From Halanaerobiaceae bacterium (GTDB taxonomy: Bacteria > Bacillota > Halanaerobiia > Halanaerobiales > Halarsenatibacteraceae), in assembly GCA_003553225.1 (NCBI GenBank), contig PWDW01000178.1, forward strand, positions 1 to 39,355: 39,355 bases of DNA, read 5' to 3'. The translations under genes were made by a program, and so were the position numbers. This document shows, piece after piece, positions 8,152-20,402 of the stretch (positions are counted from its first letter, which is position 1; the number at the start of each line of letters is the position of its first letter). The notes beneath the pieces were generated by a model. The model searched no databases. It had not been told where the DNA came from and worked only from the letters and a program-made list of their open reading frames with translations.

Positions 8152-10572
8152 TTATGACTGTGAAGTTAATTTTTTGTTTTCAGAAGGTAAAAGCAGGGAG
8201 TTGATTATTTTTTCATCTTTCTGCAGCTTAAGTACTTCATACATATAACCAGGACGCTGTGTCTCAGAAATTTGTTCCATATTAATGATTTCCTTTCTTT
8301 TTTGATTGGTAAATAACAGGATTTTGTCCTCCCGGCCGGTGGTCAGGATTGTATTTATTTTATAGTTATCTGATTTAGTTGCTTTAAGTCCTTTTCCATC
8401 TCGCTTTTGAGGACTAAATTCTTTCAAAATTGATTTATTGGCTTTTCCACATTCGGAGATTGTTACTACATATTCCTTATCATTTACAAGACTTAAACTA
8501 ACAGCCTGATCACCCTCTTCTAATTTAATGCCCCGGCTTCCAATTGTATTTCTTCCGGTTTCACTTACTTCCTTTTCATTGAATCTAATGGTTTTTCCTT
8601 TTCTGGTACCCAGCAGCAGTTCCTGTTTTCCGTCAGTCTCTTTTATTCCAGCCACTTTATCATTTTTTCGTAATTTAAGGGCCTTAATGCTGGAATAATT
8701 TGTTTTATATTCATCTCCCCGTGTTTTTTTCACAAGACCAGAACTGGTCAAAAAGGTGATATAATTATTTTTTACCTGTTTGTTTAGACAGGTAAAATAT
8801 ATTATATTTTCATGAAGTGGTATCTGCAGGAATTCTTTAAGTTCATTACCCGTAGAAAGACCATGATGTTCAGGAAGATCATGAATGGGTAGAGAATAAA
8901 CCTGTCCTCTTTGATTAAAAAAGAGCAGAGAATCAAGTGATTTTCCGGAACGGATATAAGTAAGGTGGTCATTTTTTGCTGCCCGCAGATTATCCGGAGT
9001 ATCAGTTCTTTTGATCTTTTTATCGGCTGATAAAGAGATAACTGCTGTTTTTTCTTTTATTAGATCCTGTTTTTTTATTTCTGCTTTTTTTGCACTTCCA
9101 GCTATTTCTGTTTTTCTGTTTTCGGCAAATTTTTGTTTGATTTCTAATAATTCTTTTTTAAGCACTTTATTTAATTCAGATTCATTCTGCAGTATCTTCT
9201 GGTATTTATTTATTTTTTCGGACAGATTTTTTATTTCTGTTTTAATTTTGTCAATTTCCATACTGACCAGTCTCCGGAGGCGCATGTCCAGAATCGCCTG
9301 GGCCTGTTTTTCGGAAATATCCAGCTTTTTTTGCAGCTCCTTTTTGGCTTCAGCTGTTGATTTTGAATTCCTAATAATTGAAATAACAAGATCCAGACTT
9401 TCAATTGCTTTAATAAGTCCCTGCTGAATATTATATTTTTGTTGGGCCTGCTGTAAGTCATTTTTTGTTCTGCGGGTGATTATAGTTTTACGAAAATCCA
9501 GAAAATGTTCAAGTATTGTTTTGATATCCATAACTTCCGGTTTTTGTTCTGTTAAAGCCAGAAGATTTATGCGATAGTTTTTCTGTAGAGATGAAAATTT
9601 GAAAAGTCGGTTGAGGACTATCTTTCTATCTGCTCCTGATTTCAAAGAAATAACTATTCTTAAACCTTCCCGGTCAGATTCATCACGGATATTACTAACC
9701 TTTTTTATTTTTTCTTTTTGAACAAGTCCGGCAATCTCTTCTATCAATTTTGCTTTATTAACCTGGTAGGGAAGCTCGGTGATTATTATCTGTTTTTTGT
9801 TTTTGTTTGTTTCTGTTTTTGTTTTGGCTCTTATAACTATGCTGCCCTTACCTGTTTTATAGGCTTTCTTGATACCCTTTTTTCCCATTATCTTTGCTCC
9901 GGTGGGAAAATCAGGTCCCAAAATAAAGTTTTCAAATAAATATTCGATCTCACATTCCGGGTTTTCAAGAATATAGATCAGGGCCTCAATTACTTCACTT
10001 AAATTATGAGGTGGAATACTGGTGCTCATTCCAACAGCGATTCCACTGGACCCATTGACCAGCAGGTTGGGAATTTGGGTGGGCAAAACCAGAGGCTCCT
10101 GAAGAGAACCATCAAAATTGTCCTCAAAATCAACGGTGTTTTTGTTAATATCAGCCAGCATTTGTTCTGCAAATTCAGTCAATCGAGCTTCTGTATAGCG
10201 CATTGCCGCCGGACTGTCTCCATCAATGGAGCCAAAATTTCCGTGACCATCAATTAACAGGTGACGCTGATTAAAACTCTGAGCCATGCGCACCATGGCG
10301 TCATATACAGCTCTGTCTCCATGAGGATGATATTTACCCAGGACTTCACCAACAATTCGGGCTGATTTCTTATGACTTTTATCATGGGTAAGTCCCAGTT
10401 CATGTGAAGCATAGAGAATTCTCCGGTGAACCGGTTTTAGACCATCTCTTACATCCGGCAGAGCTCTACCGACAATCACGCTTAAAGAATAATTCAGGTA
10501 AGCATCTTTCATTTTATCTTCAATTGCAATTTCAGAAATATCATCAGCAGTTTCAGATATATTATCCGACAT
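8152..10572 (-). CDS. Type IIA DNA topoisomerase subunit A (GyrA/ParC family)
   Basis: This subunit cuts and rejoins both DNA strands. The 806-residue product has the winged-helix breakage domain with the active-site Tyr at about 126 ([11 protein letters not shown]). A coiled-coil arm and a C-terminal beta-pinwheel with repeated blades (about 500-790) follow. The GyrA box needed for DNA wrapping by gyrase (QRRGGKG) is degenerate here: QKRDGKG. That, plus the separate location from any dnaA region, leaves the GyrA versus ParC choice open. The quinolone-contact position equivalent to E. coli Ser83 is Arg ([10 protein letters not shown]), while the second contact Asp is kept. AAGGAG precedes the ATG. 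The gene is transcribed divergently from the GyrB-like gene, and the two products probably form one enzyme. Confidence 0.93.
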   Translation of the reverse strand: MSDNISETADDISEIAIEDKMKDAYLNYSLSVIVGRALPDVRDGLKPVHRRILYASHELGLTHDKSHKKSARIVGEVLGKYHPHGDRAVYDAMVRMAQSFNQRHLLIDGHGNFGSIDGDSPAAMRYTEARLTEFAEQMLADINKNTVDFEDNFDGSLQEPLVLPTQIPNLLVNGSSGIAVGMSTSIPPHNLSEVIEALIYILENPECEIEYLFENFILGPDFPTGAKIMGKKGIKKAYKTGKGSIVIRAKTKTETNKNKKQIIITELPYQVNKAKLIEEIAGLVQKEKIKKVSNIRDESDREGLRIVISLKSGADRKIVLNRLFKFSSLQKNYRINLLALTEQKPEVMDIKTILEHFLDFRKTIITRRTKNDLQQAQQKYNIQQGLIKAIESLDLVISIIRNSKSTAEAKKELQKKLDISEKQAQAILDMRLRRLVSMEIDKIKTEIKNLSEKINKYQKILQNESELNKVLKKELLEIKQKFAENRKTEIAGSAKKAEIKKQDLIKEKTAVISLSADKKIKRTDTPDNLRAAKNDHLTYIRSGKSLDSLLFFNQRGQVYSLPIHDLPEHHGLSTGNELKEFLQIPLHENIIYFTCLNKQVKNNYITFLTSSGLVKKTRGDEYKTNYSSIKALKLRKNDKVAGIKETDGKQELLLGTRKGKTIRFNEKEVSETGRNTIGSRGIKLEEGDQAVSLSLVNDKEYVVTISECGKANKSILKEFSPQKRDGKGLKATKSDNYKINTILTTGREDKILLFTNQKRKEIINMEQISETQRPGYMYEVLKLQKDEKIINSLLLPSENKKLTSQS

Positions 10573-10622
10573 ATTAATAATCCACTCCTTTGATGTACTT
10601 GATTCTTTGTTATACAGGTGAT

Positions 10623-10652
10623 ATTATAACATTAATAATTGAAAACATGCAA
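10623..10652 (-). promoter_or_regulatory. Predicted promoter of the GyrA/ParC-like gene
   Basis: Read on the - strand, TTGCAT (10652-10647) is followed after 18 nt by a perfect TATAAT (10628-10623). Transcription would start near 10616, about 44 nt before the ATG. Confidence 0.65.
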
Positions 10653-10712
10653 CTTTACGGCAGTTATCAGGGTTATTATGTAGAGAAATAAAAAAAATAT
10701 TTTGTGTAATAT

Positions 10713-10746
10713 TTGACAAAAAAACCATTATTGAAATTTTTATATA
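10713..10746 (+). promoter_or_regulatory. Possible promoter of the GyrB-like gene
   Basis: A perfect TTGACA occurs at 10713-10718, but the best -10 sequences (TTTATA or TATATA, 10739-10746) lie 20-22 nt away. A start there would leave almost no leader before the ribosome binding site AAAGGGG. Non-optimal spacing can make a promoter sensitive to supercoiling, which would suit a topoisomerase gene, but this is weak evidence. Confidence 0.3.
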
Positions 10747-10747
10747 G

Positions 10748-12667
<1,920 letters not shown>

Positions 12668-12673
12668 TATTAT

Positions 12674-12702
12674 TTGCTTAAAATTAAACATTATGCTAAT
12701 AT
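12674..12702 (+). promoter_or_regulatory. Predicted promoter of the rubredoxin gene
   Basis: TTGCTT at 12674-12679, a 17-nt spacer and TAATAT at 12697-12702, right after the GyrB-like stop codon. The matches are fair rather than perfect. Confidence 0.45.
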
Positions 12703-12774
12703 TATATATAAAGATTTTATATCTAAGCTGGATAAAAAAATCTATAATTTACTAAAAAATCAGGGGGGAAAACA

Positions 12775-12936
12775 ATGCAGAAGTATAAGTGTACAGCCTG
12801 TACTTATGTTTATGATCCAGAAGAAGGAGATCCCGACAATGGAGTAGAACCGGGTACTCCTTTTGAAGAAATTCCACAGGATTGGCTCTGTCCGGAATGT
12901 GGAGTACCCAAAGAGTTATTTGTTCCTCTGGATTAA
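12775..12936 (+). CDS. Rubredoxin
   Basis: A 53-residue one-iron electron carrier of the cytoplasm. Four Cys ligands are in place: Cys6 and Cys9 ([10 protein letters not shown]) and Cys39 and Cys42 ([10 protein letters not shown]). The usual aromatic and Asp-Pro-Glu-Glu-Gly-Asp segments also appear. Length is typical. CAGGGGGG precedes the ATG by a few bases. The gene is monocistronic, with a candidate promoter upstream and a clear terminator downstream. In strict anaerobes rubredoxin commonly passes electrons to rubrerythrin or superoxide reductase for oxygen detoxification. No such partner lies next to it, so its partner cannot be inferred here. Confidence 0.96.
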   Translation: MQKYKCTACTYVYDPEEGDPDNGVEPGTPFEEIPQDWLCPECGVPKELFVPLD

Positions 12937-12960
12937 GTAATATTTTATTTGAGAACAGCA

Positions 12961-12987
12961 ATCCGGGCTCTGCCCGGATTTTTTTAT
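12961..12987 (+). terminator. Rho-independent terminator after rubredoxin
   Basis: A perfect 8-bp stem, ATCCGGGC (12961-12968) with GCCCGGAT (12972-12979), a 3-nt loop, and a run of T. Confidence 0.92.
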
Positions 12988-13197
12988 TTTATAGACCTTT
13001 ATATTTAACAATCTATATAGTATAATTACTTACAGATTATGAGTAAAATGATATATATAATAAGGTCACCAGCAAATGAATTTTATTAATTAATTTTGTA
13101 AATTAAATTTAAAATCAGTTAGATATAAGCTGATTCAGTATATTATTTATATTATTTAATATAGATTTAAATATGTGCTCCCCAGGAGAGGGTAAAA

Positions 13198-14562
13198 ATG
13201 AACAAACAGCGAGAAAAATTTTATAAGATAATAACTTATGGCTGCCAGATGAATGAAAGAGATTCGGAGAAAATTGCTGGTATGCTGGAAAATATTGGTT
13301 ACAATAAAACTGAGAATTTAGATGATGCTGATATAATTTTCTTTAATACCTGTACTGTGCGTAAAAAAGCAGAACAAAAGGTTTTTGGTAAAGTTGGTTC
13401 TCTGAAAAAATTGAAAGAGAAAAATGAAGATATAATTATCGGGGTCGGGGGCTGTATGATGCAGATTGAAGAAACTGCTGAAAAATTATATCAGAAACTG
13501 CCCCATGTGGATTTAATTTTAGGGACTCATAATTTACACCGCTTACCTGTATTAGTCAAAAAGATTGCCCGAAATAGAGATCGTATTATAGAAATCTGGG
13601 ATCAGCAGGAAGGTTTGATTCCAGATGTCCCTTCTCGCCGTAGTGGAGATTATAAAGCCTGGGTATCGATTATAAGAGGGTGTAACAACTTCTGTTCTTA
13701 CTGTATAGTACCCTATGTAAGGGGCAGAGAAAAAAGCAGGCCTGATGAGGAGATAATACAGGAAATAAAGGAACTTGCAGGTCAGGGTGTGAAAGAAGTA
13801 ACCCTGCTGGGTCAAAATGTTAATTCCTACGGGCATGACCTTGACCAAAATATTAATTTTTCCCAGCTTCTTAAAAAAATAGACAAGATGACAGATCTAA
13901 AGAGAATAAGATTTATGACCTCTCATCCCCGTGACTTTTCTGTTGATTTAATTAAAACCATAAAAAATTCTGACAGCATCTGTGAGCATCTTCATCTTCC
14001 GCTGCAGGCGGGCAGTACTCCCATTTTAAAAAAAATGAATCGGGGGTATACCGCAGAACAATACCGCAGTATAATCACCTCTATTCGGGACGAAATACCT
14101 CAGGCTGCTATAACTACCGATATCATAGTTGGATTTCCCGGTGAAAAAGAAAAACATTTTCAGGAAACACTTAACCTGGTTCAGGATATTAAATTTGATA
14201 TGGCTTTTACTTTTAGTTATTCCCGTCGTGAAGGGACTCCGGCTGCTGATATGAAGCAGCAGGTTCCAGAAGATGTGAAAGACAGAAGACTGCAGGAATT
14301 AATGAAAGTTCAAAATGAGATCAGTCTTTATAAAAATCAGGAACTTGTGGGTAAAGAAGTGTCAGTACTGGTGGAAGGACCCAGTAAAAATAATCCTGAT
14401 AAATACAGCGGCCGTACCAGAACCAGAAAGCAGGTTATTGTGCCTGCAGATGAAAATCTGGCCGGAAAAATTGTCAGGGCCAAAATACAAAAAGCAAACA
14501 GCTGGACTCTTTATGGTGAGCTTTCTTCAACACAGCAGGATGTATATTCTTCAACCGGATAA
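13198..14562 (+). CDS. miaB: tRNA-2-methylthio-N6-dimethylallyladenosine synthase
   Basis: MiaB adds a methylthio group to i6A37 of tRNAs reading UNN codons. The 454-residue product has the UPF0004 domain with three cluster-binding Cys (16, 52, 86). The radical-SAM domain carries CxxxCxxC at 162-169 (GCNNFCSYC), and a C-terminal TRAM domain spans about 380-445. Two 4Fe-4S clusters are therefore expected. AGGAGAGGG precedes the ATG. The roughly 210 bases upstream are very AT-rich, with a TATAAT at 13021-13026 but no good -35 box. miaA, which makes its substrate i6A, lies about 4.7 kb downstream in the same direction. Confidence 0.96.
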   Translation: MNKQREKFYKIITYGCQMNERDSEKIAGMLENIGYNKTENLDDADIIFFNTCTVRKKAEQKVFGKVGSLKKLKEKNEDIIIGVGGCMMQIEETAEKLYQKLPHVDLILGTHNLHRLPVLVKKIARNRDRIIEIWDQQEGLIPDVPSRRSGDYKAWVSIIRGCNNFCSYCIVPYVRGREKSRPDEEIIQEIKELAGQGVKEVTLLGQNVNSYGHDLDQNINFSQLLKKIDKMTDLKRIRFMTSHPRDFSVDLIKTIKNSDSICEHLHLPLQAGSTPILKKMNRGYTAEQYRSIITSIRDEIPQAAITTDIIVGFPGEKEKHFQETLNLVQDIKFDMAFTFSYSRREGTPAADMKQQVPEDVKDRRLQELMKVQNEISLYKNQELVGKEVSVLVEGPSKNNPDKYSGRTRTRKQVIVPADENLAGKIVRAKIQKANSWTLYGELSSTQQDVYSSTG

Positions 14563-14659
14563 AAGCAAGGAAATATAATACAGCATTTTTTAATTTTATT
14601 TTAAAAAATAATGGTTTTCTTTCATAACCACATCAAAAACTATTAAGAGGTGGATGTGT

Positions 14660-17344
14660 GTGTCAGAATTGACCCCCATGATGCAGCAGTATCAGGATAT
14701 CAAAAATAGATATGAGGAATGTATTGTTTTTTTTCGTATGGGAGATTTTTATGAAATGTTCAATGGTGATGCTGAAACCGCAGCCCGGGTACTGGATATT
14801 GCCCTAACTTCAAGAAATAAAGGTGGGGGAGAAGAAACTCCAATGGCAGGTGTTCCCGCTAAGTCGGCTGAATCCTATATTGCTGAACTTATTGAAAATG
14901 ATTTTAAGGTTGCGATTGCTGAACAGCTGGAAGACCCCGATGAAACCAGTGGTCTTGTGGAAAGAGATGTTATAAGAATTATTACTCCCGGTACAGTTAT
15001 TGAAAATGAACTTCTGGAAGATAAGGAAAATAATTATCTGGCAGCAGCAGTATCTCATAACAAAAAAATAGGGTTTTCCTATATTGATATTTCAACAGGA
15101 GAGTTTTTTGTTACCGAGTTTCCGGAAGCTCAAAAAGAAAAAGTATGGGATGAGATTGATCGGGTTCAGCCCCGGGAACTTATATGTGGTCTGGAATTTC
15201 GCGGGTCTGACAATTACCAGATTTTACAGAGGCAGTGTGGTTTTGTTGAAAATAATATAGCTGATCTTTCAATTCAGGAAGCCCGAGAAAGTCTTTTAGA
15301 GCACTTCGAAACTCAGTCACTCTCGGGTTTTGGCTGTGATGATATGCAGGCCGGTATAGTAGCCGCCGGACAAATAATTGATTTTCTCAAAGAAACTCAA
15401 AAAAGGGTTTTGATTCATATAAACCGTATTGCACCTTACAGTTTACAGGAATATATGATGCTTGATTCAGCTACAAGACGCAATCTGGAATTGACCTCAA
15501 CTATCAGAGAGAACAAGCTAGAAGGTAGTTTGTTAAGTATCATCGATTCTACTGTTACCTCCATGGGCGGCAGATTAATAAAAAAATGGATAAATCAGCC
15601 TTTAATAGAAAAAAAAGAAATTGATACCCGCCTGGAAGCGGTTGGTGAATTAAAAAATAATTTTGAAATCTTACAGAATCTTAGAGATGATCTGGATGGT
15701 ATATATGATCTGGAAAGAATACTGGGTAAGATTACCTATGAGTCAGCAACCGCCCGTGATCTGGCTTTTTTAAGGCAATCTTTGTCTAGACTGCCTGGCC
15801 TAAAAAAAGATATTGAAAATTTAAACTGTCAGCTATTTGCTGAAATAAAAACCAATTTTGATCCTCTTTCTGATCTAAAGGAACTTCTGGCTAAATCCAT
15901 TGCAAAAGACCCCCCGGTGAGTGTAAAGGAAGGGGGCTTAATCAAAAAGGGCTACAGTGAGGAGCTTGATGAACTTCGTCAGGCCCGAAGCAAAGGTAAG
16001 GAATGGATAACCAATCTGCAAAAACAGGAGAGAGAGAGAACAGGTATTGATTCTTTGAAGGTGGGTTTTAATAAAGTTTTTGGCTATTATATAGAGGTTA
16101 CAAAAGCCAATATGGATAAAGTTCCTGATGATTATGAAAGAAAGCAAACATTAACCAATAGTGAACGATATATTATTCCGGAATTAAAAGAAAAAGAGGC
16201 TCAGGTTCTGGGAGCTGAAGAAAAAATAAATGAACTGGAATATGATCTTTTTGTTGAAATAAGGGACCAGATTGGGGAAAATATCAAACGAATCAAAAAT
16301 ACGGCTCAAATAATCAGCAGGATTGATGTCCTGTTATGTCTGGCTTCAGCAGCAGTAGAAAATAATTATGTTTGTCCCAGTATTACAGAACAGGATAAAA
16401 TCAAAATAAAAGAAGGGCGCCACCCGGTAGTTGAGGAAATGCAGGATGAAGTTTTTGTCCCCAATAATACCAGTCTGGACCGGGATGAAAATCGCTTTTT
16501 GATTATAACCGGTCCCAATATGTCCGGGAAATCAACCTATATGCGTCAGGTAGCCTTAATTGTCCTTTTGGCCCAAATAGGGAGTTTTGTACCCGCTCAG
16601 CAGGCGGAAATAGGAATTGTAGATCGTATTTTCACCCGGGTAGGAGCCAGTGACGATCTTACTACCGGTCAGAGTACTTTCATGATTGAAATGAATGAAG
16701 TGGCCAATATTGTTAATAATGCCACCCAGGACAGTCTGATTATTCTGGATGAAGTGGGCCGGGGTACCAGTACTTATGATGGAGTGAGTATTGCCTGGGC
16801 GGTTAGTGAATATATTAATAATACCGATAATATAGGGGCCAGATGCCTGTTTGCCACCCATTATCATGAACTGACCGACCTGGAAGAAGAATACCGGGGT
16901 ATTAAAAATTACAATGTTCTGGTAGAGGAAGATGAAAAAGGAGTTCATTTTTTATATAAAATTGTTCCGGGTAGTGCGGATGAAAGTTATGGAATTGAGG
17001 TAGCCCGGCTGGCCGGTTTACCGGATGAAATAATTATCAAAGCCAATAGCATTTTAAACTTTTTGGAAAATAAAGGAAGTAAACCACGGGTGGAAGAAAT
17101 TAATAAGCAGGATAAAAAGCAGGATGAAGAGATAACTGCCCAAAAGGGCTCAAGTAGTGTACACCCCAAAAAAGCAGACGGGAATAATGTCAGTAAAGGT
17201 CAGATGGCTTTATTTAATCCTGTCGATCCCATAATAGAAGAAATAAAAAATAAAGATATCGTTGAAATGACTCCTCTGGAAGCATTAAACTTTCTGCATG
17301 ATATGCAGAAGAAAATTAAAAAGAAAGGACAGGATCATGACTGA
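14660..17344 (+). CDS. mutS: DNA mismatch repair protein MutS
   Basis: MutS recognises mispaired bases and recruits MutL. The product (about 894 residues) has the mismatch-binding Phe-x-Glu motif near the N terminus (FRMGDFYEMF). Connector, lever and clamp domains follow, then the ABC-type ATPase with Walker A GPNMSGKST (about 617-625) and the Walker B/signature region DEVGRGTSTYDG. A C-terminal helix-turn-helix (VARLAGLPDEII) and a Lys-rich tail complete it. Two starts are possible: ATG 14654, which almost touches the GAGG site, and GTG 14660, which has about 9 nt spacing; 14660 is preferred. The last 8 nt overlap mutL. The 90-nt gap after miaB shows no terminator, so co-transcription with miaB is possible. 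Confidence 0.96.
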   Translation: MSELTPMMQQYQDIKNRYEECIVFFRMGDFYEMFNGDAETAARVLDIALTSRNKGGGEETPMAGVPAKSAESYIAELIENDFKVAIAEQLEDPDETSGLVERDVIRIITPGTVIENELLEDKENNYLAAAVSHNKKIGFSYIDISTGEFFVTEFPEAQKEKVWDEIDRVQPRELICGLEFRGSDNYQILQRQCGFVENNIADLSIQEARESLLEHFETQSLSGFGCDDMQAGIVAAGQIIDFLKETQKRVLIHINRIAPYSLQEYMMLDSATRRNLELTSTIRENKLEGSLLSIIDSTVTSMGGRLIKKWINQPLIEKKEIDTRLEAVGELKNNFEILQNLRDDLDGIYDLERILGKITYESATARDLAFLRQSLSRLPGLKKDIENLNCQLFAEIKTNFDPLSDLKELLAKSIAKDPPVSVKEGGLIKKGYSEELDELRQARSKGKEWITNLQKQERERTGIDSLKVGFNKVFGYYIEVTKANMDKVPDDYERKQTLTNSERYIIPELKEKEAQVLGAEEKINELEYDLFVEIRDQIGENIKRIKNTAQIISRIDVLLCLASAAVENNYVCPSITEQDKIKIKEGRHPVVEEMQDEVFVPNNTSLDRDENRFLIITGPNMSGKSTYMRQVALIVLLAQIGSFVPAQQAEIGIVDRIFTRVGASDDLTTGQSTFMIEMNEVANIVNNATQDSLIILDEVGRGTSTYDGVSIAWAVSEYINNTDNIGARCLFATHYHELTDLEEEYRGIKNYNVLVEEDEKGVHFLYKIVPGSADESYGIEVARLAGLPDEIIIKANSILNFLENKGSKPRVEEINKQDKKQDEEITAQKGSSSVHPKKADGNNVSKGQMALFNPVDPIIEEIKNKDIVEMTPLEALNFLHDMQKKIKKKGQDHD

Positions 17345-19259
17345 TAAGATAAAGCAGCTTTCATCACAGGTGGCCAATCAAATATCAGCAGGTGAGGTAA
17401 TTGAAAGACCAGCCTCTGTGGTTAAGGAGCTGGTAGAAAATTCTCTTGATGCGGATAGTACCCGGATTTATGTGGAAGTCAAAGATGGTGGAAAAAAAAT
17501 GATCCGGGTTCAGGATAATGGTAGTGGTATAAAAGGTGAAGATCTGGAACTTGCATTTTCCCGTTATGCAACCAGTAAAATAGATAATATAAATGATTTA
17601 TATTCACTGCGGTCTCTTGGTTTTCGGGGGGAAGCCCTGTCCAGTATTGCTTCAGTGTCTGAGGTTAAAGCTGTAAGCAGACATAAAGATTCTCCCGGAG
17701 GTTATAAACTGGTGATAAAAGGAAGTAAGATTAAAGAAAAAAGTCCAGCTCCCTCTAAGATCGGAACTGAAATAACGGTTTCTGATTTATTTTATAATAC
17801 CCCGGCTCGTTTTAAATATATGAAAACAACGACCACTGAATTTGGTCATATAAGTAAAATTATTACCGGGGAAGCACTTGCTTTTCCGGAAGTAAAATTT
17901 ACTTTAGAACATGATAATAATACAGTTCTTCAGACTCCCGGAAGCGGAAAATTAAAGGATGTAATCAGATCTATTTATGGCAGAGAGCTGACCGATAATT
18001 TACATGAAATCGATTTTGCCGATGAATATATAACGGTTCGTGGTTTTATTGCTCATCCGGATTACAATCGTTCTTCTCGTATTTATGAAAAGTTTTTTGT
18101 TAACAGAAGAGTTGCCGCCAATAATATGCTCAGCAGTGCAGTAGAAAAAGCATATGGTGGACTGCTGGCTAGAAATAAATATCCAATTGTATTTTTAAAT
18201 ATTTCTTTAAATCCAATTCTGGTTGATGTAAATGTTCATCCGGCAAAAAAAGAAGTTAAATTCAGCCGGAGTAAGGTTATTAAAAATGTGATTAAAAAAG
18301 GAATAGAAAAAAAGCTAAAAAAAATTGTCTCTGCCCCCCAGATTAATATTCAAAACAGTTCTCTTGCTGATGATAACCAGGAAGACCGGCCAGAAAATAA
18401 AAAGGTTAAGCTTGATTTTGAGAATACAGAAAAAGCATCAGAATTCAACAAAAAAAACCAGGATCAAAATGATTTAGATGACCATGAAGATAGAAAATAT
18501 GGAATCAGAGAAGAAGATGATCTCTACTATGGAACCGATATTAAAGAAAATAGAGGGTCCGGTTCAGGAGGTCAATCTTCTGACATTACTGCCGCAGAAA
18601 GTGAATATTCCTCAAAAGACCAAAAAACGATGATTTCTTCAGGTATCTTTCCGATAACTGATTCTGATAAACAAAAAAAACCGCAGTTCAGAAAAGTTCT
18701 GGGTCAGATTGAAGATACATACATTATTATTGAAGCTGTTTCCGGTATTTATATTATTGATCAGCATGCTGCTGAAGAAAGAATTATTTTTGAAAAATTA
18801 AATAAAAAATATAATAACGGTAATATTAGTACTCAGCCTCTTCTGGTACCTGTAAATATGGAATTAACTCCTGAAGAAATCGAAATTCTTAATAAATATG
18901 ACAGTGAACTAAAGGAACTCGGATTTAAATTTGAAGATTTTGGTACTCAGAGTATTATTGTTCGTGAAGTTCCGGTCATTATTAAAAAAAGATCTGACCA
19001 GGAAGTAGTCAAGGAATTAATTGATTATCTGCTGGAACATGGGCAAACAATGTCTCCGGCTGAAATGATATCTGAAATAATCACCTATATGTCCTGCAGA
19101 ACTGCCATTAAAGCTGGAGAAAAAATAAAGCCAGTTGAACAGAAAAGAATCACAGAACAGCTGTTTGCGGCAGAAAATCCATATCGTTGTCCTCACGGTC
19201 GACCTGCTGTTTTGCTGCTTGATGATGATAAACTGGCCCGGGAGTTTGAAAGAAAATGA
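17337..19259 (+). CDS. mutL: DNA mismatch repair endonuclease MutL
   Basis: MutL couples MutS recognition to strand incision. The 640-residue product has the GHKL ATPase (ISAGEVIERPASVVKELVEN, DNGSGI, LGFRGEALSSIA), a transducer domain, and a low-complexity charged linker (about 340-445). Its C-terminal domain carries the endonuclease motif DQHAAEERIIFE (about 475-486), which fits DQHA-x2-E-x4-E, plus the supporting MSCRTAIKAGE and CPHGRPAVL motifs. It is therefore expected to nick DNA itself, as in bacteria lacking MutH and Dam-directed repair. ATG 17337 overlaps the mutS stop, and a GGACAGG site precedes it. Its end overlaps miaA by 4 nt. Confidence 0.95.
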   Translation: MTDKIKQLSSQVANQISAGEVIERPASVVKELVENSLDADSTRIYVEVKDGGKKMIRVQDNGSGIKGEDLELAFSRYATSKIDNINDLYSLRSLGFRGEALSSIASVSEVKAVSRHKDSPGGYKLVIKGSKIKEKSPAPSKIGTEITVSDLFYNTPARFKYMKTTTTEFGHISKIITGEALAFPEVKFTLEHDNNTVLQTPGSGKLKDVIRSIYGRELTDNLHEIDFADEYITVRGFIAHPDYNRSSRIYEKFFVNRRVAANNMLSSAVEKAYGGLLARNKYPIVFLNISLNPILVDVNVHPAKKEVKFSRSKVIKNVIKKGIEKKLKKIVSAPQINIQNSSLADDNQEDRPENKKVKLDFENTEKASEFNKKNQDQNDLDDHEDRKYGIREEDDLYYGTDIKENRGSGSGGQSSDITAAESEYSSKDQKTMISSGIFPITDSDKQKKPQFRKVLGQIEDTYIIIEAVSGIYIIDQHAAEERIIFEKLNKKYNNGNISTQPLLVPVNMELTPEEIEILNKYDSELKELGFKFEDFGTQSIIVREVPVIIKKRSDQEVVKELIDYLLEHGQTMSPAEMISEIITYMSCRTAIKAGEKIKPVEQKRITEQLFAAENPYRCPHGRPAVLLLDDDKLAREFERK

Positions 19260-20218
19260 ATTCCGAAAAAGATTTTTTTCTGGCTGTAATTCTGGGTCCA
19301 ACAGCGGTAGGTAAAACCGAATTATCTCTCAGGATAGCTGATAGTCTCAAGGCGGAAATTATTTCTGCTGATTCTATGCAGGTTTATAGAGAAATGGATA
19401 TTGGTACTGCCAAAGCTGGTTCTTCTGTTCGCCGGGAAATACCACATCATATGCTGGATATCATATCACCAGAAGAAGAGTTTTCCGTAGCTGAATATCA
19501 AAAACAGGTGGATAAACTGATTCCGGAAATTTATTCCCGGGAACATCTGCCTTTGATGGTTGGGGGGACCGGTCTTTATATCCGGGCGGTTACTGAGGGT
19601 TTTATGCTTCCTGATATGGATAAAGATAAAAAACTTCGTGAAAAACTTAAACAAAAAGCCTCTCAAAATGGTAACAAAGCCGTTCATCAGAAACTGGCTG
19701 AAATAGATCCTGAGCTGGCGGAAAAACTGCACCCCAATGATCTAAGACGGGTAATAAGAGGAATTGAAATTTATAGACAGACCGGTAGGACCAAAACTTA
19801 TTTTCGGAAAAAACAGGAAGATAGACCCCCCCGCTATAAATACATCAAATTTGGCTTGACCCGGCCCCGGGAAGAGCTTTATAACAGGATAAACAAAAGG
19901 GTTGATAAAATGATGGAAAGTGGACTTGAAAAAGAAGTCCGTTTTTTATATGAAAATTACAGTTTAAGCAAAACTGCTCTTCAGGCTGTAGGCTATAAAG
20001 AACTTATAAAATATTTTACAGGTGACTGTGATAAAGAAGAAGCCATCCGATTGATAAAAAGGAATACCCGACATCTGGCCAAAAAACAGCTTACCTGGTT
20101 TAAACGTGATCCGGATATTATATGGTTTAATGTTTCCCAAAAAGATAGTTCAGCAATCAAAGATGAGATTATTGAAAAAATTAAAAAGAAGTCTTCATTA
20201 GATTTTTTAGAATATTAG
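19256..20218 (+). CDS. miaA: tRNA dimethylallyltransferase
   Basis: MiaA transfers a dimethylallyl group from DMAPP to N6 of A37, the step before MiaB. The 320-residue product has the P-loop GPTAVGKT (14-21), the signature DSMQVYREMDIGTAK (about 40-54), HHMLDI and the TGRTKTYF region. Its ATG overlaps the mutL stop (ATGA), the classic mutS-mutL-miaA arrangement. In many bacteria hfq follows miaA; the 184 nt after this gene hold no hfq-like frame. Confidence 0.96.
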   Translation: MNSEKDFFLAVILGPTAVGKTELSLRIADSLKAEIISADSMQVYREMDIGTAKAGSSVRREIPHHMLDIISPEEEFSVAEYQKQVDKLIPEIYSREHLPLMVGGTGLYIRAVTEGFMLPDMDKDKKLREKLKQKASQNGNKAVHQKLAEIDPELAEKLHPNDLRRVIRGIEIYRQTGRTKTYFRKKQEDRPPRYKYIKFGLTRPREELYNRINKRVDKMMESGLEKEVRFLYENYSLSKTALQAVGYKELIKYFTGDCDKEEAIRLIKRNTRHLAKKQLTWFKRDPDIIWFNVSQKDSSAIKDEIIEKIKKKSSLDFLEY

Positions 20219-20402
20219 TTTTTTAGTTTATGATCATTTTAAATGCTTTCTATATCTTTTCACCGATTTTATTTTTTTAGATATAAACTTATAACAGGGC
20301 AGTCATTAATTCAATTTTCAAAGAAAAATTTTAAGAATAGCAATTTTTCATCTGTAAAATAACATAAATTATATGATGGATGATAATGGGGGATAACTTT
20401 TT

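Noticed and set aside
9011-9939. Frames on the + strand opposite the GyrA/ParC-like gene
   Set aside because: They are antisense shadows of a well-conserved gene, rich in Phe/Ser/Cys from AT-rich complement, with no binding sites.
13111-13136. Inverted repeat AATCAG/CTGATT upstream of miaB
   Set aside because: Short arms in very AT-rich DNA, no T run and no promoter context; not enough to call a regulatory site.
20219-20402. An hfq gene after miaA, as in many bacteria
   Set aside because: The 184-nt gap contains no Hfq-like frame.
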